Below the pieces are notes generated by a model. That model searched no databases and was not told where the DNA came from. It worked only from the letters and a program-made list of their open reading frames with translations. Both the position numbers and the translations under genes were made by a program. From the NCBI RefSeq assembly GCF_022012415.1, contig NZ_JAKLTR010000024.1:26612-90611 (forward strand): 64,000 bases of DNA, written 5' to 3'. Within the stretch, counting starts at the first letter, position 1. Every line of letters starts with the position of its first letter. Below are positions 16,816-25,941 of this stretch, piece after piece. This stretch comes from Terrimonas ginsenosidimutans (GTDB lineage: Bacteria > Bacteroidota > Bacteroidia > Chitinophagales > Chitinophagaceae).

Positions 16816-17220
16816 ATGGCAAAAGCACAACAACAGAGCGGTAAAGCTGCCGCGAAGAAGAGAGTGGTGAAAGTAGACGCCTATGGCGATGCTCACATCT
16901 CTGCAACATTCAACAACATCATCATCTCCCTTACCAACAAGACTGGCCAGGTTATCTCCTGGAGCAGTGCTGGTAAAATGGGTTTCAAAGGTTCTAAAAA
17001 GAACACTCCTTACGCAGCGCAGATGGCAGCTGCTGACGCGGCTAAAGCTGCACTGGACGCTGGTCTGAAAAGAGTAGACGTTTATGTGAAAGGTCCGGGT
17101 TCTGGTCGTGAAGGTGCAATCCGTTCTCTTTCTCAGAGCGGTGTTGAGATCGTGATGATCAAAGACGTAACTCCGCTCCCACACAACGGATGCCGTCCTC
17201 CAAAGAAAAGAAGAGTTTAA
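16816..17220 (+). CDS. rpsK: 30S ribosomal protein S11
   Basis: 134 aa, full length: [47 protein letters not shown] and the C-terminal [18 protein letters not shown]. It forms the platform of the 30S subunit near the mRNA exit. The usual order rpsM-rpsK-rpsD is kept, but gaps are large (244 and 172 bases) and filled with hairpins. Confidence 0.98.
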   Translation: MAKAQQQSGKAAAKKRVVKVDAYGDAHISATFNNIIISLTNKTGQVISWSSAGKMGFKGSKKNTPYAAQMAAADAAKAALDAGLKRVDVYVKGPGSGREGAIRSLSQSGVEIVMIKDVTPLPHNGCRPPKKRRV

Positions 17221-17226
17221 TTATAT

Positions 17227-17302
17227 GTTGTACGTAGTCTTCAGACTACGTACAACTATTTTAAATACGCCTGTTGTACGTAGTCTCTGGCTACGTATAA
17301 CT
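17227..17302. repeat. Two adjacent GTTGTACGTAGTC hairpins between rpsK and rpsD
   Basis: GTTGTACGTAGTC-TTCA-GACTACGTACAAC (17227-17256) is a perfect 13-bp hairpin; a second copy GTTGTACGTAG-TCTCTGG-CTACGTATAAC follows at 17274-17302. Neither has a U-tract, so termination is unlikely. Confidence 0.85.
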
Positions 17303-17392
17303 TTCATTAATTAAAGGGTGCCCGATTAATTTTTTTAAAGCTTTTTAACGATCGACGCACCGCACTCTAAAAAAGCTTAATGAAAGTACATT

Positions 17393-17998
17393 ATGGCACG
17401 TTACAATGGTCCAAAGACCAAAATCTCCCGCATCTTCGGTGAGCCAATTTTAGGAAATGGTAAATGGTTGGGTAAAAACAGCAACCCTCCCGGTCAGCAT
17501 GGTGAAAAACGCAAGCGTAAAACCTTAGGTGAATACGCTCTGCAGCTGCGTGAAAAGCAGAAAGCGAAATACACTTACGGAATCCTCGAAAAACAATTCC
17601 GTAAAACGTTCGACGAAGCTTCACGCCGTAAAGGTGTAACAGGTGAAAACCTGATCAAACTCCTGGAAGCGCGTCTCGACAATACAGTTTTCCGTATGGG
17701 TATCGCTCCAAGCCGTCCTGCTGCCCGTCAGTTGGTTAGCCACAAACACATTGAAGTAAATGGTGAAGTTGTAAACGTTCCTTCTTTCCAACTGAAAGCT
17801 GGAGACGTTGTTACCATCAAAGAAGGTAGCAAAACAAGAACTTCTATCACTTCTGTTGTTCGTGCCAAAAACCCAAAATTCAGCTGGATCGATTTCAACG
17901 AAACTGAATTAAAAGGTACTTTCATCACTTATCCTGAAAGGGAAAGCGTTCCTGAGAACATTAAGGAGCAACTGATTGTTGAATTGTACTCCAAGTAA
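17393..17998 (+). CDS. rpsD: 30S ribosomal protein S4
   Basis: 201 aa: N-terminal [19 protein letters not shown], the S4 RNA-binding domain ([30 protein letters not shown], in part) and the conserved C-terminus [15 protein letters not shown] 30S assembly protein, and in other bacteria the translational repressor of this operon; no S4-binding pseudoknot is recognised here. The N-terminal zinc Cys cluster is absent (zinc-free form). Confidence 0.98.
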   Translation: MARYNGPKTKISRIFGEPILGNGKWLGKNSNPPGQHGEKRKRKTLGEYALQLREKQKAKYTYGILEKQFRKTFDEASRRKGVTGENLIKLLEARLDNTVFRMGIAPSRPAARQLVSHKHIEVNGEVVNVPSFQLKAGDVVTIKEGSKTRTSITSVVRAKNPKFSWIDFNETELKGTFITYPERESVPENIKEQLIVELYSK

Positions 17999-17999
17999 T

Positions 18000-18053
18000 A
18001 AGTAACCCCGCTTAACGGTTGAAGACTCTTTCTACTGCTAAGCGGGGTAACTT
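18000..18053. repeat. ACCCCGCTTA hairpin element between rpsD and rpoA
   Basis: AAGTAACCCCGCTTA (18000-18014) pairs with TAAGCGGGGTAACTT (18039-18053). It starts right after the rpsD stop and has the same arms and the same GAAGAC core word as the element at 16580-16639. Confidence 0.85.
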
Positions 18054-18087
18054 CTTACTATTACCATTTAAAAACTTAAATCTAAAT

Positions 18088-19089
18088 ATGGCCATTTTAA
18101 ATTTCCAAAAACCGGATAAGATCATTCTGCAAAAGGCGACTGATTTCGAAGCTCAGTTTGAGTTTCGTCCATTGGAGCCTGGCTATGGTGTTACGATCGG
18201 TAATGCTCTCCGTCGTGTGCTGCTTAGCTCACTCGAAGGTTATGCAATCATTGGTGTTAAGATCGAAGGTGTTGAGCACGAATTCGCTACAATGAAAGGT
18301 GTTAGCGAAGATGTGGTGGAAATTTTCCTGAACCTGAAACAGGTTCGCTTTAAAAAGATCGTTGATCATGAAGTGGCGAACGAGAAAATTCTCCTGTCAC
18401 TGAAAAATAAAACAGAATTCACAGCTGGTATGATCGGTGAAGGAACTCATTCTTTCCAGATCATGAACCCAGACCTGCTGATCTGTACACTGGATTCTTC
18501 CGCTAAAATGGATATCGAACTGACGATCGGTAAAGGCCGCGGTTACGTTCCTGCTGAAGAAAACAAACCTAAAGATGCTCCGATCGGTTACATCCCTATC
18601 GATGCGATCTACACTCCGATCAAGAACGTGAAATACACGATTGAGAATACGCGTGTGGAACAACGCACCGACTTCGAAAAACTGATCATGGAAGTGTCTA
18701 CAGATGGTACGATCCATCCTGAAGAAGCCGTTAAACAAGCTTCAAGGATCCTGATCCAGCATCTGATGATCATCACTGACGAAAACATCACTTTCGATAA
18801 CAAAGAAGAGAAGAAAGAAGACCTGGTGGATGAGCAGACACTGCAACTGCGCAAAGTGCTCAAAACTCCACTGGAAGATCTGGACCTCTCTGTTCGCGCC
18901 TTCAACTGTCTGAAAGCCGCTAAGATCAATTCCCTCAGCGAACTGGTTCAATACGAGCAGGAAGACCTCATGAAGTTCCGTAACTTCGGTCAGAAATCCC
19001 TGGCTGAGATCGAGCAGGTGCTCACTGAGCGCGGTCTTGGTTTCGGTATGGATCTGCTCAAGTTGGGAGTAGATAAAGATGAACTGTAG
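18088..19089 (+). CDS. rpoA: DNA-directed RNA polymerase subunit alpha
   Basis: 333 aa from the ATG at 18088 (MAILNFQKPDKI), the normal N-terminus; a longer reading from 18019 would translate the hairpin repeat. The N-terminal dimerisation domain has EPGYGVTIGNALRRVLLSS, and the C-terminal domain (~255-320) has LDLSVRAFNCLKAAKINSL and RNFGQKSLAEIE, which bind UP-element DNA and activators. It is between rpsD and rplQ as in most bacteria. Confidence 0.98.
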   Translation: MAILNFQKPDKIILQKATDFEAQFEFRPLEPGYGVTIGNALRRVLLSSLEGYAIIGVKIEGVEHEFATMKGVSEDVVEIFLNLKQVRFKKIVDHEVANEKILLSLKNKTEFTAGMIGEGTHSFQIMNPDLLICTLDSSAKMDIELTIGKGRGYVPAEENKPKDAPIGYIPIDAIYTPIKNVKYTIENTRVEQRTDFEKLIMEVSTDGTIHPEEAVKQASRILIQHLMIITDENITFDNKEEKKEDLVDEQTLQLRKVLKTPLEDLDLSVRAFNCLKAAKINSLSELVQYEQEDLMKFRNFGQKSLAEIEQVLTERGLGFGMDLLKLGVDKDEL

Positions 19090-19182
19090 AAAGTTTAAGA
19101 GTTTAAAAGTTTAATAGTTTAATAGTTCAATCCGAACAGAAAACTTTTAAACTTTTAAACCTTGAAACTTTTAAACTCTTTT
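19087..19182. repeat. TTTAAAAGTTTAA-word inverted repeat between rpoA and rplQ
   Basis: GAAAGTTTAAGAGTTTAAAAG on the left (from 19089) is matched by CTTTTAAACTTTTAAACC and AAACTTTTAAACTC on the right. Same word family as 6127-6243 and 42828-42928. It lies inside the ribosomal operon, so it must allow read-through. Confidence 0.75.
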
Positions 19183-19235
19183 TATAACGTAGGCTGTAAT
19201 TCCTGACACGGTACAGCCGGTAAAACTCAAATGTC

Positions 19236-19727
19236 ATGCGTCACGGAGACAAAGTAAAAAATCTAAGCCGTACAAAGGCACACAGGGAAGCCCTGCTGGC
19301 GAACCTTACCTGCCAACTGATCCAGTACAAACGTATTGTAACTACCCTCGCAAAAGCGAAAGCGCTGCGTGTGTACGCTGAACCTCTGATCACAAAAGCA
19401 AAAGATAACACTACGCACCAGCGCCGTGTTGTATTCAGCTATTTGCAGGATAAAGAGGCTATCAAAGAACTGTTCGGTGCTGTTGCTGAAAAAGTAGCTG
19501 GCCGCCCAGGTGGTTATACACGTATTATCAAATTAGGCGCTCGTCCTGGTGATAATGCTGAGAAGGCTTTGATCGAACTCGTTGACTTCAACGAAATTTA
19601 TGGTAAGGGTAAAGGTGAAGCTAAGGAAGGTGCTAAGAAAACACGCCGTAGCCGTACTTCTGCCAAGAAGGGTACTGAAGCTAAAGCGGAGGAAACCACT
19701 ACCACAGAAGAAAAGACAGCAGAATAA
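19236..19727 (+). CDS. rplQ: 50S ribosomal protein L17
   Basis: 163 aa. The conserved L17 body ([20 protein letters not shown] to [13 protein letters not shown], ~1-125) is followed by a ~38-residue Lys/Thr/Glu-rich tail ([13 protein letters not shown]...) of low complexity, longer than the E. coli protein. Last gene of the operon; a strong terminator follows. Confidence 0.97.
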   Translation: MRHGDKVKNLSRTKAHREALLANLTCQLIQYKRIVTTLAKAKALRVYAEPLITKAKDNTTHQRRVVFSYLQDKEAIKELFGAVAEKVAGRPGGYTRIIKLGARPGDNAEKALIELVDFNEIYGKGKGEAKEGAKKTRRSRTSAKKGTEAKAEETTTTEEKTAE

Positions 19728-19746
19728 GATTTTCTTCCCAACGTAT

Positions 19747-19788
19747 AAAAATGCCCCGCACTCGGATGAGTTCGGGGCATTTTTTTTA
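19747..19788 (+). terminator. Intrinsic terminator of the ribosomal operon
   Basis: AAAATGCCCCG (19747-19757) pairs with CGGGGCATTTT (19773-19783) and is followed by further T, total eight T. It is 20 bases after the rplQ stop. Confidence 0.92.
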
Positions 19789-19800
19789 ACTTAGGACATC

Positions 19801-19960
19801 ACTATTCATAGCGATGACCGATGACCAATGGCCGGTTCGTTGTCCGTTGTCCGTTGACCGTTGACCGATATGTAGTTTTCAAGATACATTAAGGTCATCA
19901 GCCAACGGTCATTGACAGGAACCCGGACAACGGACAACGGTCAACGGCCAACGATCAAAG
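19801..19960. repeat. CCGTTGTCCGTTGACC-word inverted repeat before ppc
   Basis: Left arm words GTTGTCCGTTGTCCGTTGACC (19838-19860) are matched by CGGACAACGGACAACGGTC (19923-19941), with GACCGATGACC-type words outside. The same words occur at 23930-24066 and 63902-63931. Confidence 0.8.
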
Positions 19961-19963
19961 ACC

Positions 19964-22537
19964 ATGAATCAAAACAATAAAAATCTTACTCAGTTCCGGA
20001 ATGAAGTAGGCATAAGGTTCCAGCTGTACAACAGTCTGTTCACTTCTTTGCCGTTTCATCGTATCGAAAAAACAGGAATACTCTTGTCCCTGCTCTCCAA
20101 TAATTGCGAAGAAGGATACAAAAAGAATCAAAGCCCGATCGCCATTATTGAAGAGTTCTTTGGAAAGCATACGTCTTACACGAACGAAAAAGAAAAGACA
20201 GATCTTCTTTTCCGGTTTGTTCAGTATGTAGAGCGGCAGGTGGTATTATTCGACGCATTGGAAGATGCCGCATTCCCTGAAGTTCATGATCTGAATGGAA
20301 TGGGCACATTGAAACACCTGGAATCTGAGATATTGCAGGATAATAAACAAGCTGAATTAGCGTCAAAACTGAAGGATTTTTCAGTACGGCTTGTGCTTAC
20401 CGCACACCCTACACAGTTTTATCCCGGCTCTGTACTTGGGATCATCAATGACCTGTCCAGGGCCCTTGCAGATAATAACTCCATCCTGATCAATACATAC
20501 CTGCAACAGTTAGGCAGAACGCCATTTTTCAAGAAACAAAAACCTACACCGTTTGATGAGGCTGTCAGCCTGATCTGGTATCTGGAAAATGTATTCTATG
20601 CAGCTGCAGGGAGGATCGTCTCATCACTGCGTAATCAGTTCCAGGATGCAGTCAGCAACGATAACCCGATCTTCCGGATGGGTTTCTGGCCGGGCGGCGA
20701 CAGAGATGGTAACCCATTTGTAACAAGTGAAACAACCATACAGGTGGCTGAAGCATTGCGTGGAAGCATTCTTAAATGCTATTATCTTGATGTACGCAGG
20801 TTAAAACGCCGTCTTACATTTGCCGGCGTTGAGACCATTCTTACAGAACTGGAAAATCGTCTTTACAATAATCTGTTCATCCCCGGTGTGAAAACAGAAC
20901 TCACCAGTGAAGATGTGATCAGGACGCTTGAAGAGATCCGTGAGATCATCATTTACCAGCACAATGGATTGTTCCTGCATAAGGTAGATAACCTGATCAA
21001 TAAGATCAGGATCTTCGGCTTTCATTTTGCGTCACTGGATGTGAGGCAGGAAAGTTCTGTACATGGAAAAGTACTCGACGCACTTGCAGCTGCAGGAGTC
21101 ATTGACGGAAGCTATAGCAAACTTAACAATGAAGAGAAGATCAGGGTGCTTTCATCCATTGAAACAGTTGCGGACGCAGGCAAACTGCAGGAACCGCTTC
21201 ACCAGGATACGATCAAATCCATCGAAGCAATAAAAACGATCCAGCAGTCCAATGGCCAGGAAGGTTGCAACCGCTACATCATCAGCCAGTGCAACAGCGC
21301 ATTGAATGCAATGGAAGTGTATGGTCTTTTCCTGCTGTCCGGCTGGAAGAAAGAAGAGATGAACATAGATATCGTTCCGCTGTTTGAAACGATCGGTGAT
21401 CTGAGAGAAGCGGCAGATATCATGCGCACTTTATATACGGATCCTGCTTACCGCGCACATCTGCAAAGAAGGAATAATCGCCAGACTATCATGCTTGGCT
21501 TCTCAGACGGCACGAAAGACGGTGGTTACCTGATGGCGAACTGGAGTATCTATAAGGCAAAGGAACAACTGACAGCCATCTCAAGAGAATACAAGATAGA
21601 TGTTGTCTTCTTTGATGGTCGCGGAGGTCCCCCATCCAGAGGCGGTGGTAAAACACATAAGTTCTATGCCTCCATGGGGCAGAATATTTCCAATAAAGAA
21701 ATACAGCTGACTATCCAGGGGCAAACGGTGAGCTCCAATTTCGGGATCATTGATGCTGCGCAATACAATATCGAGCAGTTGTTGAATGCGGGTATTTCAA
21801 ACGATCTTTTCCCGACAAAATATTTCACGCTGAATGAAAAGGAAGAAAGCCTGCTGCAGGAGTTATCCGAATTTGGCTATGAGGCATATAAGGAATTGCG
21901 TGATCACCCCTACCTGGCAGACTATCTGTTGCATGCAAGCCCGCTGAAGTATTACAGTGAAACCAATATTGGCAGCCGTCCTGCGAAACGTGGTAAAGGC
22001 GCTGGTATTTCATTAAAGGATCTGCGGGCTATTCCGTTCGCTGGATCATGGAGCCAGTTGAAACAGAACGTGACTGGTTTCTATGGTGTAGGATCAGCAT
22101 TGAAGAGACTGGAAGAGGCAGGTCGGTTCCAGTCTGCCCAGCAACTTTATAAAGACTCATTATTCTTCAAAACACTGATCGATAACTGTGAGATGGCGAT
22201 GATGAAATCTTTCTTTCCGCTGACAGCTTATCTCAGTGGACACAAACAGTATGGAGAGATCTGGCAGAAGATCTACAATGAGTTTGAACTGACGCGGCAG
22301 TATCTTACAAAACTTTCAGGACATACAGAGCTAATGGCTGATTATCCGATCGATCAGTTGTCAATACAAATGCGTGAACGCATCGTATTGCCTCTGCTGA
22401 CGATACAGCAATATGCACTGACCAAGGTGCGTGAGTTTGAAGAGCAGCTGATACAGACACCGATGAAAGAGGTGTATGAGAAGCTGGTGATGCGGTGTTC
22501 TTTTGGAATTATTAATGCGGGAAGGAACTCAGCATAA
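19964..22537 (+). CDS. ppc: Phosphoenolpyruvate carboxylase
   Basis: 857 aa, full length. It carboxylates PEP with bicarbonate to oxaloacetate, an anaplerotic step feeding the aspartate and glutamate families. Catalytic His148 lies in LTAHPTQ; GGDRDGNPFV and the mobile loop FFDGRGGPPSRGGG are present. The usual GYSDSGKDAG appears as GFSDGTKDGG, and the C-terminus is INAGRNSA where many enzymes have GMRNTG. This divergent bacterial type is common in Bacteroidota (from memory). It is probably monocistronic: repeat hairpins lie on both sides. Confidence 0.95.
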   Translation: MNQNNKNLTQFRNEVGIRFQLYNSLFTSLPFHRIEKTGILLSLLSNNCEEGYKKNQSPIAIIEEFFGKHTSYTNEKEKTDLLFRFVQYVERQVVLFDALEDAAFPEVHDLNGMGTLKHLESEILQDNKQAELASKLKDFSVRLVLTAHPTQFYPGSVLGIINDLSRALADNNSILINTYLQQLGRTPFFKKQKPTPFDEAVSLIWYLENVFYAAAGRIVSSLRNQFQDAVSNDNPIFRMGFWPGGDRDGNPFVTSETTIQVAEALRGSILKCYYLDVRRLKRRLTFAGVETILTELENRLYNNLFIPGVKTELTSEDVIRTLEEIREIIIYQHNGLFLHKVDNLINKIRIFGFHFASLDVRQESSVHGKVLDALAAAGVIDGSYSKLNNEEKIRVLSSIETVADAGKLQEPLHQDTIKSIEAIKTIQQSNGQEGCNRYIISQCNSALNAMEVYGLFLLSGWKKEEMNIDIVPLFETIGDLREAADIMRTLYTDPAYRAHLQRRNNRQTIMLGFSDGTKDGGYLMANWSIYKAKEQLTAISREYKIDVVFFDGRGGPPSRGGGKTHKFYASMGQNISNKEIQLTIQGQTVSSNFGIIDAAQYNIEQLLNAGISNDLFPTKYFTLNEKEESLLQELSEFGYEAYKELRDHPYLADYLLHASPLKYYSETNIGSRPAKRGKGAGISLKDLRAIPFAGSWSQLKQNVTGFYGVGSALKRLEEAGRFQSAQQLYKDSLFFKTLIDNCEMAMMKSFFPLTAYLSGHKQYGEIWQKIYNEFELTRQYLTKLSGHTELMADYPIDQLSIQMRERIVLPLLTIQQYALTKVREFEEQLIQTPMKEVYEKLVMRCSFGIINAGRNSA

Positions 22538-22634
22538 GGTATCGCAGAGTACGCAAAGAAAACGCAAAGGGCGCTGAGAAGAATTGAAAATTTCTCTGCG
22601 CCCTTTGTGTTTTCTTTGCGTACTCTGCGATACC
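22538..22634. repeat. GCAGAGTACGCAAAG-word hairpin between convergent ppc and porin genes
   Basis: GGTATCGCAGAGTACGCAAAG (22538-22558) pairs with CTTTGCGTACTCTGCGATACC (22614-22634), and the arms continue inward (AAAACGCAAAGGGCGC with its near complement). It begins one base after the ppc stop. Related words occur at 33672, 50150, 52250 and 58030. Confidence 0.88.
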
Positions 22635-22649
22635 AGATAGCACAAAAGT

Positions 22650-22681
22650 AACAGGGCACCGCAATCAAGCAGTGCCCTGTT
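22650..22681. terminator. Hairpin at the end of the porin gene
   Basis: AACAGGGCAC (22650-22659) pairs with GTGCCCTGTT (22672-22681) around 12 bases. Read on the minus strand it is followed by ACTTTTGTG, a weak U-tract, and would terminate the porin transcript. Confidence 0.65.
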
Positions 22682-22722
22682 AAGAAGAAAGTAAGTTTTT
22701 ATTAAGCAGTTGTTATGAGTGA

Positions 22723-23790
22723 TCAGAATGCGAAGATCCCTGCAAGCATAAATGTTGCAGTGCTTTTCTTTCCGGTGATATCATCACTTTTGCTGAACAC
22801 CGGCTGAGAGGCATTGTCCAAACGGAATTCAGGGATCAATGTGAAGTTTCCTGTTTTGTACTGTGCAGATAAAGTAGTCTGGAACACATTCGCCCCCACT
22901 TTCACAGCATCTTTCTCATCAGCGAAATATTCTGTGCGCAGCGTAAGGCCGAACGCAGGAGAAGGGTCGAGATTCAGATACAATGCAGATCCCCACCATT
23001 TGTCTGTACCATCTTTTACATCATTCTTCAGCAATTGAACAGTACCATCATACCCGATACCGAATTTGTCGGAGATCTTTGCAGAAGCTGTGATACCAAC
23101 CTGGTTTACACTTACCGCATTAGGTGTGGATTTAGCACCAAACCAGCCAGAGTAGTTGGCATAGATCGAGAATTTGTCTCCGACATGGCTATACTGCGCA
23201 TTGAGCACTTTTGTACTTGCCCAGTCAGGAGAAGTGACATCCGTCGGGTTAGCTACACCGATCATAATGCCATTGCCGTTGCTGAGAGCGAAATCAGCTT
23301 TGATACCTGTGTGAGAGAATGGTCCGTAAGAGAACATGTAAGACATGCTGTAGTTACGGTTGACCTGTGGATCGAGTACTTCATAACCGATATGTGTTCC
23401 CCATTTACCCAAAGAGAGCGTTACATTCTCAGATGGTTTGAAATACACATAAGCCTGTTTGATAACCTGTAAGGTTTTGTCATCTGCATAAGAGAACTCT
23501 TCCGCACGTTTGCCAAAGCCCAGATCGGCGACAACACCGGCTTTCTCTGTCGCATAAGTAGCTTTTACAGAAGCCATACCGAGCTGAAATGTATTCTGGG
23601 AATTGGTAAAGCTGGTAAAACTGTTATAACCAAGACCTCCGGATGGGGTATTGTCAAAGTTGAAACGGTAATATGCATCAACAGAACCGGAGATTTTCAG
23701 GGGATTTTCTTTTGCAGTAGAGTCTTGAGCAAGAATATTTGTACAGGCACACGCTGTCATTAACAGCAAAAGGCTATTTTTTTGTAACAT
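22723..23790 (-). CDS. Outer-membrane beta-barrel porin (bbp2/OmpL-like)
   Basis: 355 aa. Signal peptide 1-21 (LLLLMTACACTNILAQ). The mature protein is a string of alternating beta-strands starting ISGSVDAYYRFNFDNTPSGG and ending in Phe (MLAGIFAF), as outer-membrane barrels do; motifs AYVYFKPSENVTLSLGKWGTHIG and NRNYSMSYMFSYGPFSHTG are typical of the Bacteroidota 'porin' group near PF07642. It follows amt in the same orientation, so it probably lets ammonium or other small nitrogen compounds cross the outer membrane; this role is inferred from position only. Confidence 0.85.
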   Translation of the reverse strand: MLQKNSLLLLMTACACTNILAQDSTAKENPLKISGSVDAYYRFNFDNTPSGGLGYNSFTSFTNSQNTFQLGMASVKATYATEKAGVVADLGFGKRAEEFSYADDKTLQVIKQAYVYFKPSENVTLSLGKWGTHIGYEVLDPQVNRNYSMSYMFSYGPFSHTGIKADFALSNGNGIMIGVANPTDVTSPDWASTKVLNAQYSHVGDKFSIYANYSGWFGAKSTPNAVSVNQVGITASAKISDKFGIGYDGTVQLLKNDVKDGTDKWWGSALYLNLDPSPAFGLTLRTEYFADEKDAVKVGANVFQTTLSAQYKTGNFTLIPEFRLDNASQPVFSKSDDITGKKSTATFMLAGIFAF

Positions 23791-23929
23791 TGTATTACAT
23801 TTTTAGATGTTAAGGAAAGGGCACAGTAGGTATAGACTTTTACGAGAAGTTTACACCAATTACTCTGTGCCTTTTTCTATGGTTAATGGTTAAGAGAGAC
23901 GGGGAAAGAGGGCATGGATTTTACACGTT

Positions 23930-24068
23930 GTCCGTTATCCGTTCACCGTTGACCGGAATCTTCTTTGAGAGTCTGCTTAATAATTTACTGAGATATACTT
24001 TACCTGTCCGGTTGAATAAAATCCGCCAGCCTTCGCAAAGGCTCCGGCTGGCGGAGGACGGTCAACGA
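23930..24068. repeat. GTCCGTTATCCGTTCACCGTTGACC repeat and GCCAGCC hairpin
   Basis: Words TTGTCCGTTATCCGTTCACC (23930-23949) belong to the CCGTTGTCC family; near the other end GAGGACGGTCAACG is the inverse. Between them TCCGCCAGCC (24020-24029) pairs with GGCTGGCGGA (24046-24055). Lies between amt and porin. Confidence 0.65.
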
Positions 24069-24074
24069 TCTTAG

Positions 24075-25466
24075 TTATTCGGCGATTGTCTTTTCTTCGA
24101 AGACGCCGTTATTGTGTACAAGGAGAGTTCCCTGAACATATTTTTCATTGTGTTGAGAAGCATCCAGTCCTTCTTCTTCTTCTTCTTCAGTTACACGCAT
24201 TGGCAATACCATATTGATCACTTTGAAGATGATGAATGATACAACAAAGCTATAACCTACAGCAAGCAGCATACCTGCTAATTGGATCAGGAACTGAGAA
24301 CCAGGGAACAGTGCTGTTTCGCCCGGTTTAACCGTACTGAACACACCTGTCAGAAGCATACCCGTGATACCGCCAACACCATGGCAGGCGAAAACATCAA
24401 GAGGATCGTCCAGTTTTGTTTTGTGCTTCAGGAATTCTGCAACGATATTAGAAATGATCGCCGCGATAAAGCCTATGAACAAAGCCTGGGGAACACCAAC
24501 AAAACCAGCAGCTGGTGTTATTGCAACAAGGCCGACAACAGCACCTATACAGAAGCCAAGAACAGAAGGTTTTTTTCCGCGGATAACATCCCAGAACATC
24601 CAGGATAAACCAGCCGCCGCAGCAGCAGTATTAGTAGTAGCGAAAGCATAAACTCCGAGTGAGCTTGCACCCACTGCGCTGCCTGCGTTGAAACCAAACC
24701 AGCCAAACCAGAGCAAACCAGTTCCGATCAGGACATAGGGAATATTTGCAGCGGCAGTGCTGGTATTTTTGCGGCGCTTTAATACCAATGCTCCAGCCAG
24801 TGCAGCTGTACCTGCAGAAATATGCACAACAGTTCCACCTGCGAAATCCTGTACACCCCAACCAAACATCAGGCCTTCAGGATGCCATGCCATGTGGCAA
24901 AGAGGTGCGTACACAAGCACGCCGAACAAAACAATGAAAAGTGTATAAGAGCTGAAACGAATCCGCTCTGCAACCGCACCTACTACGAGGCCGGGAGTAA
25001 TAATTGCAAACATTAACTGAAAGAAAGCAAACAAAGGCAACGGAATTGAAGAAGCCAGGCTCCAGGGCTCGCCACTTATTACATCTTTAAAGAAAAAGAA
25101 TGTACGGGGATCGCCAATCACACCGCCGATGGATTTTCCAAAGCAAAGGCTGAAAAGTACCACGATCCAAAGGACAGAAATAATACCAGCCGATACGGTG
25201 CTTTTGATCATGGTAGAAAGAACGTTCTTGCGTCCAACCATGCCGCCATAGAAAAAAGCCAGAGCCGGGGTCATCAGGAACACAAATGCACAGGATACAA
25301 GCATCCACGCAATGTCTCCGCTGTTGTAAGTGTACTTAGGGGCACCATCCTCGCCTACAACGGAGGCTGGGTCAAATGATGCTGCAGGACTCACAAATAT
25401 CGCTGCAATCGCTACGATCAGCAGGATAAGGAAGGGAGCCACCTGTTTCACGGTTGTTTTGCTCAT
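24075..25466 (-). CDS. amt: Ammonium transporter (Amt family)
   Basis: 463 aa with eleven or so membrane helices after a hydrophobic N-terminus that could be a signal peptide or extra helix (1-30). The pore twin His are His215 (GGTVVHISAG) and His362 (FACHGVGGITG), and the aspartate of the recruitment site is in VQDFAGG (207). It conducts ammonium into the cytoplasm. A Glu-rich stretch (EEEEEEG, ~433) and an extended C-tail replace the typical end. No glnK/P-II gene accompanies it. It lies 3' of gltB-gltD and upstream of the porin, all minus, consistent with one nitrogen-assimilation unit. Confidence 0.96.
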   Translation of the reverse strand: MSKTTVKQVAPFLILLIVAIAAIFVSPAASFDPASVVGEDGAPKYTYNSGDIAWMLVSCAFVFLMTPALAFFYGGMVGRKNVLSTMIKSTVSAGIISVLWIVVLFSLCFGKSIGGVIGDPRTFFFFKDVISGEPWSLASSIPLPLFAFFQLMFAIITPGLVVGAVAERIRFSSYTLFIVLFGVLVYAPLCHMAWHPEGLMFGWGVQDFAGGTVVHISAGTAALAGALVLKRRKNTSTAAANIPYVLIGTGLLWFGWFGFNAGSAVGASSLGVYAFATTNTAAAAAGLSWMFWDVIRGKKPSVLGFCIGAVVGLVAITPAAGFVGVPQALFIGFIAAIISNIVAEFLKHKTKLDDPLDVFACHGVGGITGMLLTGVFSTVKPGETALFPGSQFLIQLAGMLLAVGYSFVVSFIIFKVINMVLPMRVTEEEEEEGLDASQHNEKYVQGTLLVHNNGVFEEKTIAE

Positions 25467-25941
25467 AATCAGTAAGTGGGGGTTTTGATATTAAATAAAA
25501 ATGTTATGCAGCAATCATTAATTCTAAATTAGAGCATTTTTAGCATAATTGTATTTAATGTGAAAAATATTTGAAGAAATGTTTAGAAAATGTGGATTCA
25601 GTTAACTAATTAGTATAATTATTATATTTTGTAATATATCTAATTCTCTTGATCTGTATCATTGATTTAGCGTTGCTACTTTTTCGAATCGCGTGAAACT
25701 GAGCTCGTTTAAGAAGTTTTCAGAGCTTGTATTTGCAGGTCAACCCCGAAGAATTAAAGTGGGGCAGAATTGCAGGGGTTGGATTTTTTCGAAAAAAAAG
25801 CCGAAGTCTTTGTCGGCATATAGGCGCGAAGGCAAAAGGCAAACAGACTTTTCAGCCTCCGCTCGTTGAAAAACGATCAAAAAAAAGCCAGCGTAAGAGT
25901 CGAACTCTCACGCCGGCTTTTATAATGCTCTCGCTGGTGAA
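25467..25941. other. AT-rich upstream region of amt
   Basis: 475 bases with no gene. The amt-proximal half is very AT-rich (around 25600-25650, with runs like ATTATTATATTTTG) and probably contains the amt promoter, though no exact TAnnTTTG box is found on the minus strand. The distal half holds short hairpin words (TTTTTCGAAAAAAAAGCC, GCAAAAGGCAAACAG) resembling those of the 1.5-2.8 kb repeat block, then the gltD terminator. Confidence 0.5.
25878..25921 (-). terminator. Intrinsic terminator of gltD
   Basis: On the minus strand AAAAGCCGGCGTGAGAGT (from 25921) pairs with ACTCTTACGCTGGCTTTT around TCG, with one mismatch, followed by further T to 25878. It separates gltD from amt, so amt may be transcribed from its own promoter. 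Confidence 0.85.

Noticed and set aside
18019..18087. Upstream extension of rpoA
   Set aside because: It would translate the ACCCCGCTTA hairpin; the ATG at 18088 gives the conserved N-terminus.
25878..25921. tRNA-like arm (GAGAGTTCGACTCTT on the minus strand)
   Set aside because: Only one hairpin; no acceptor, D or anticodon arms. It fits an intrinsic terminator.
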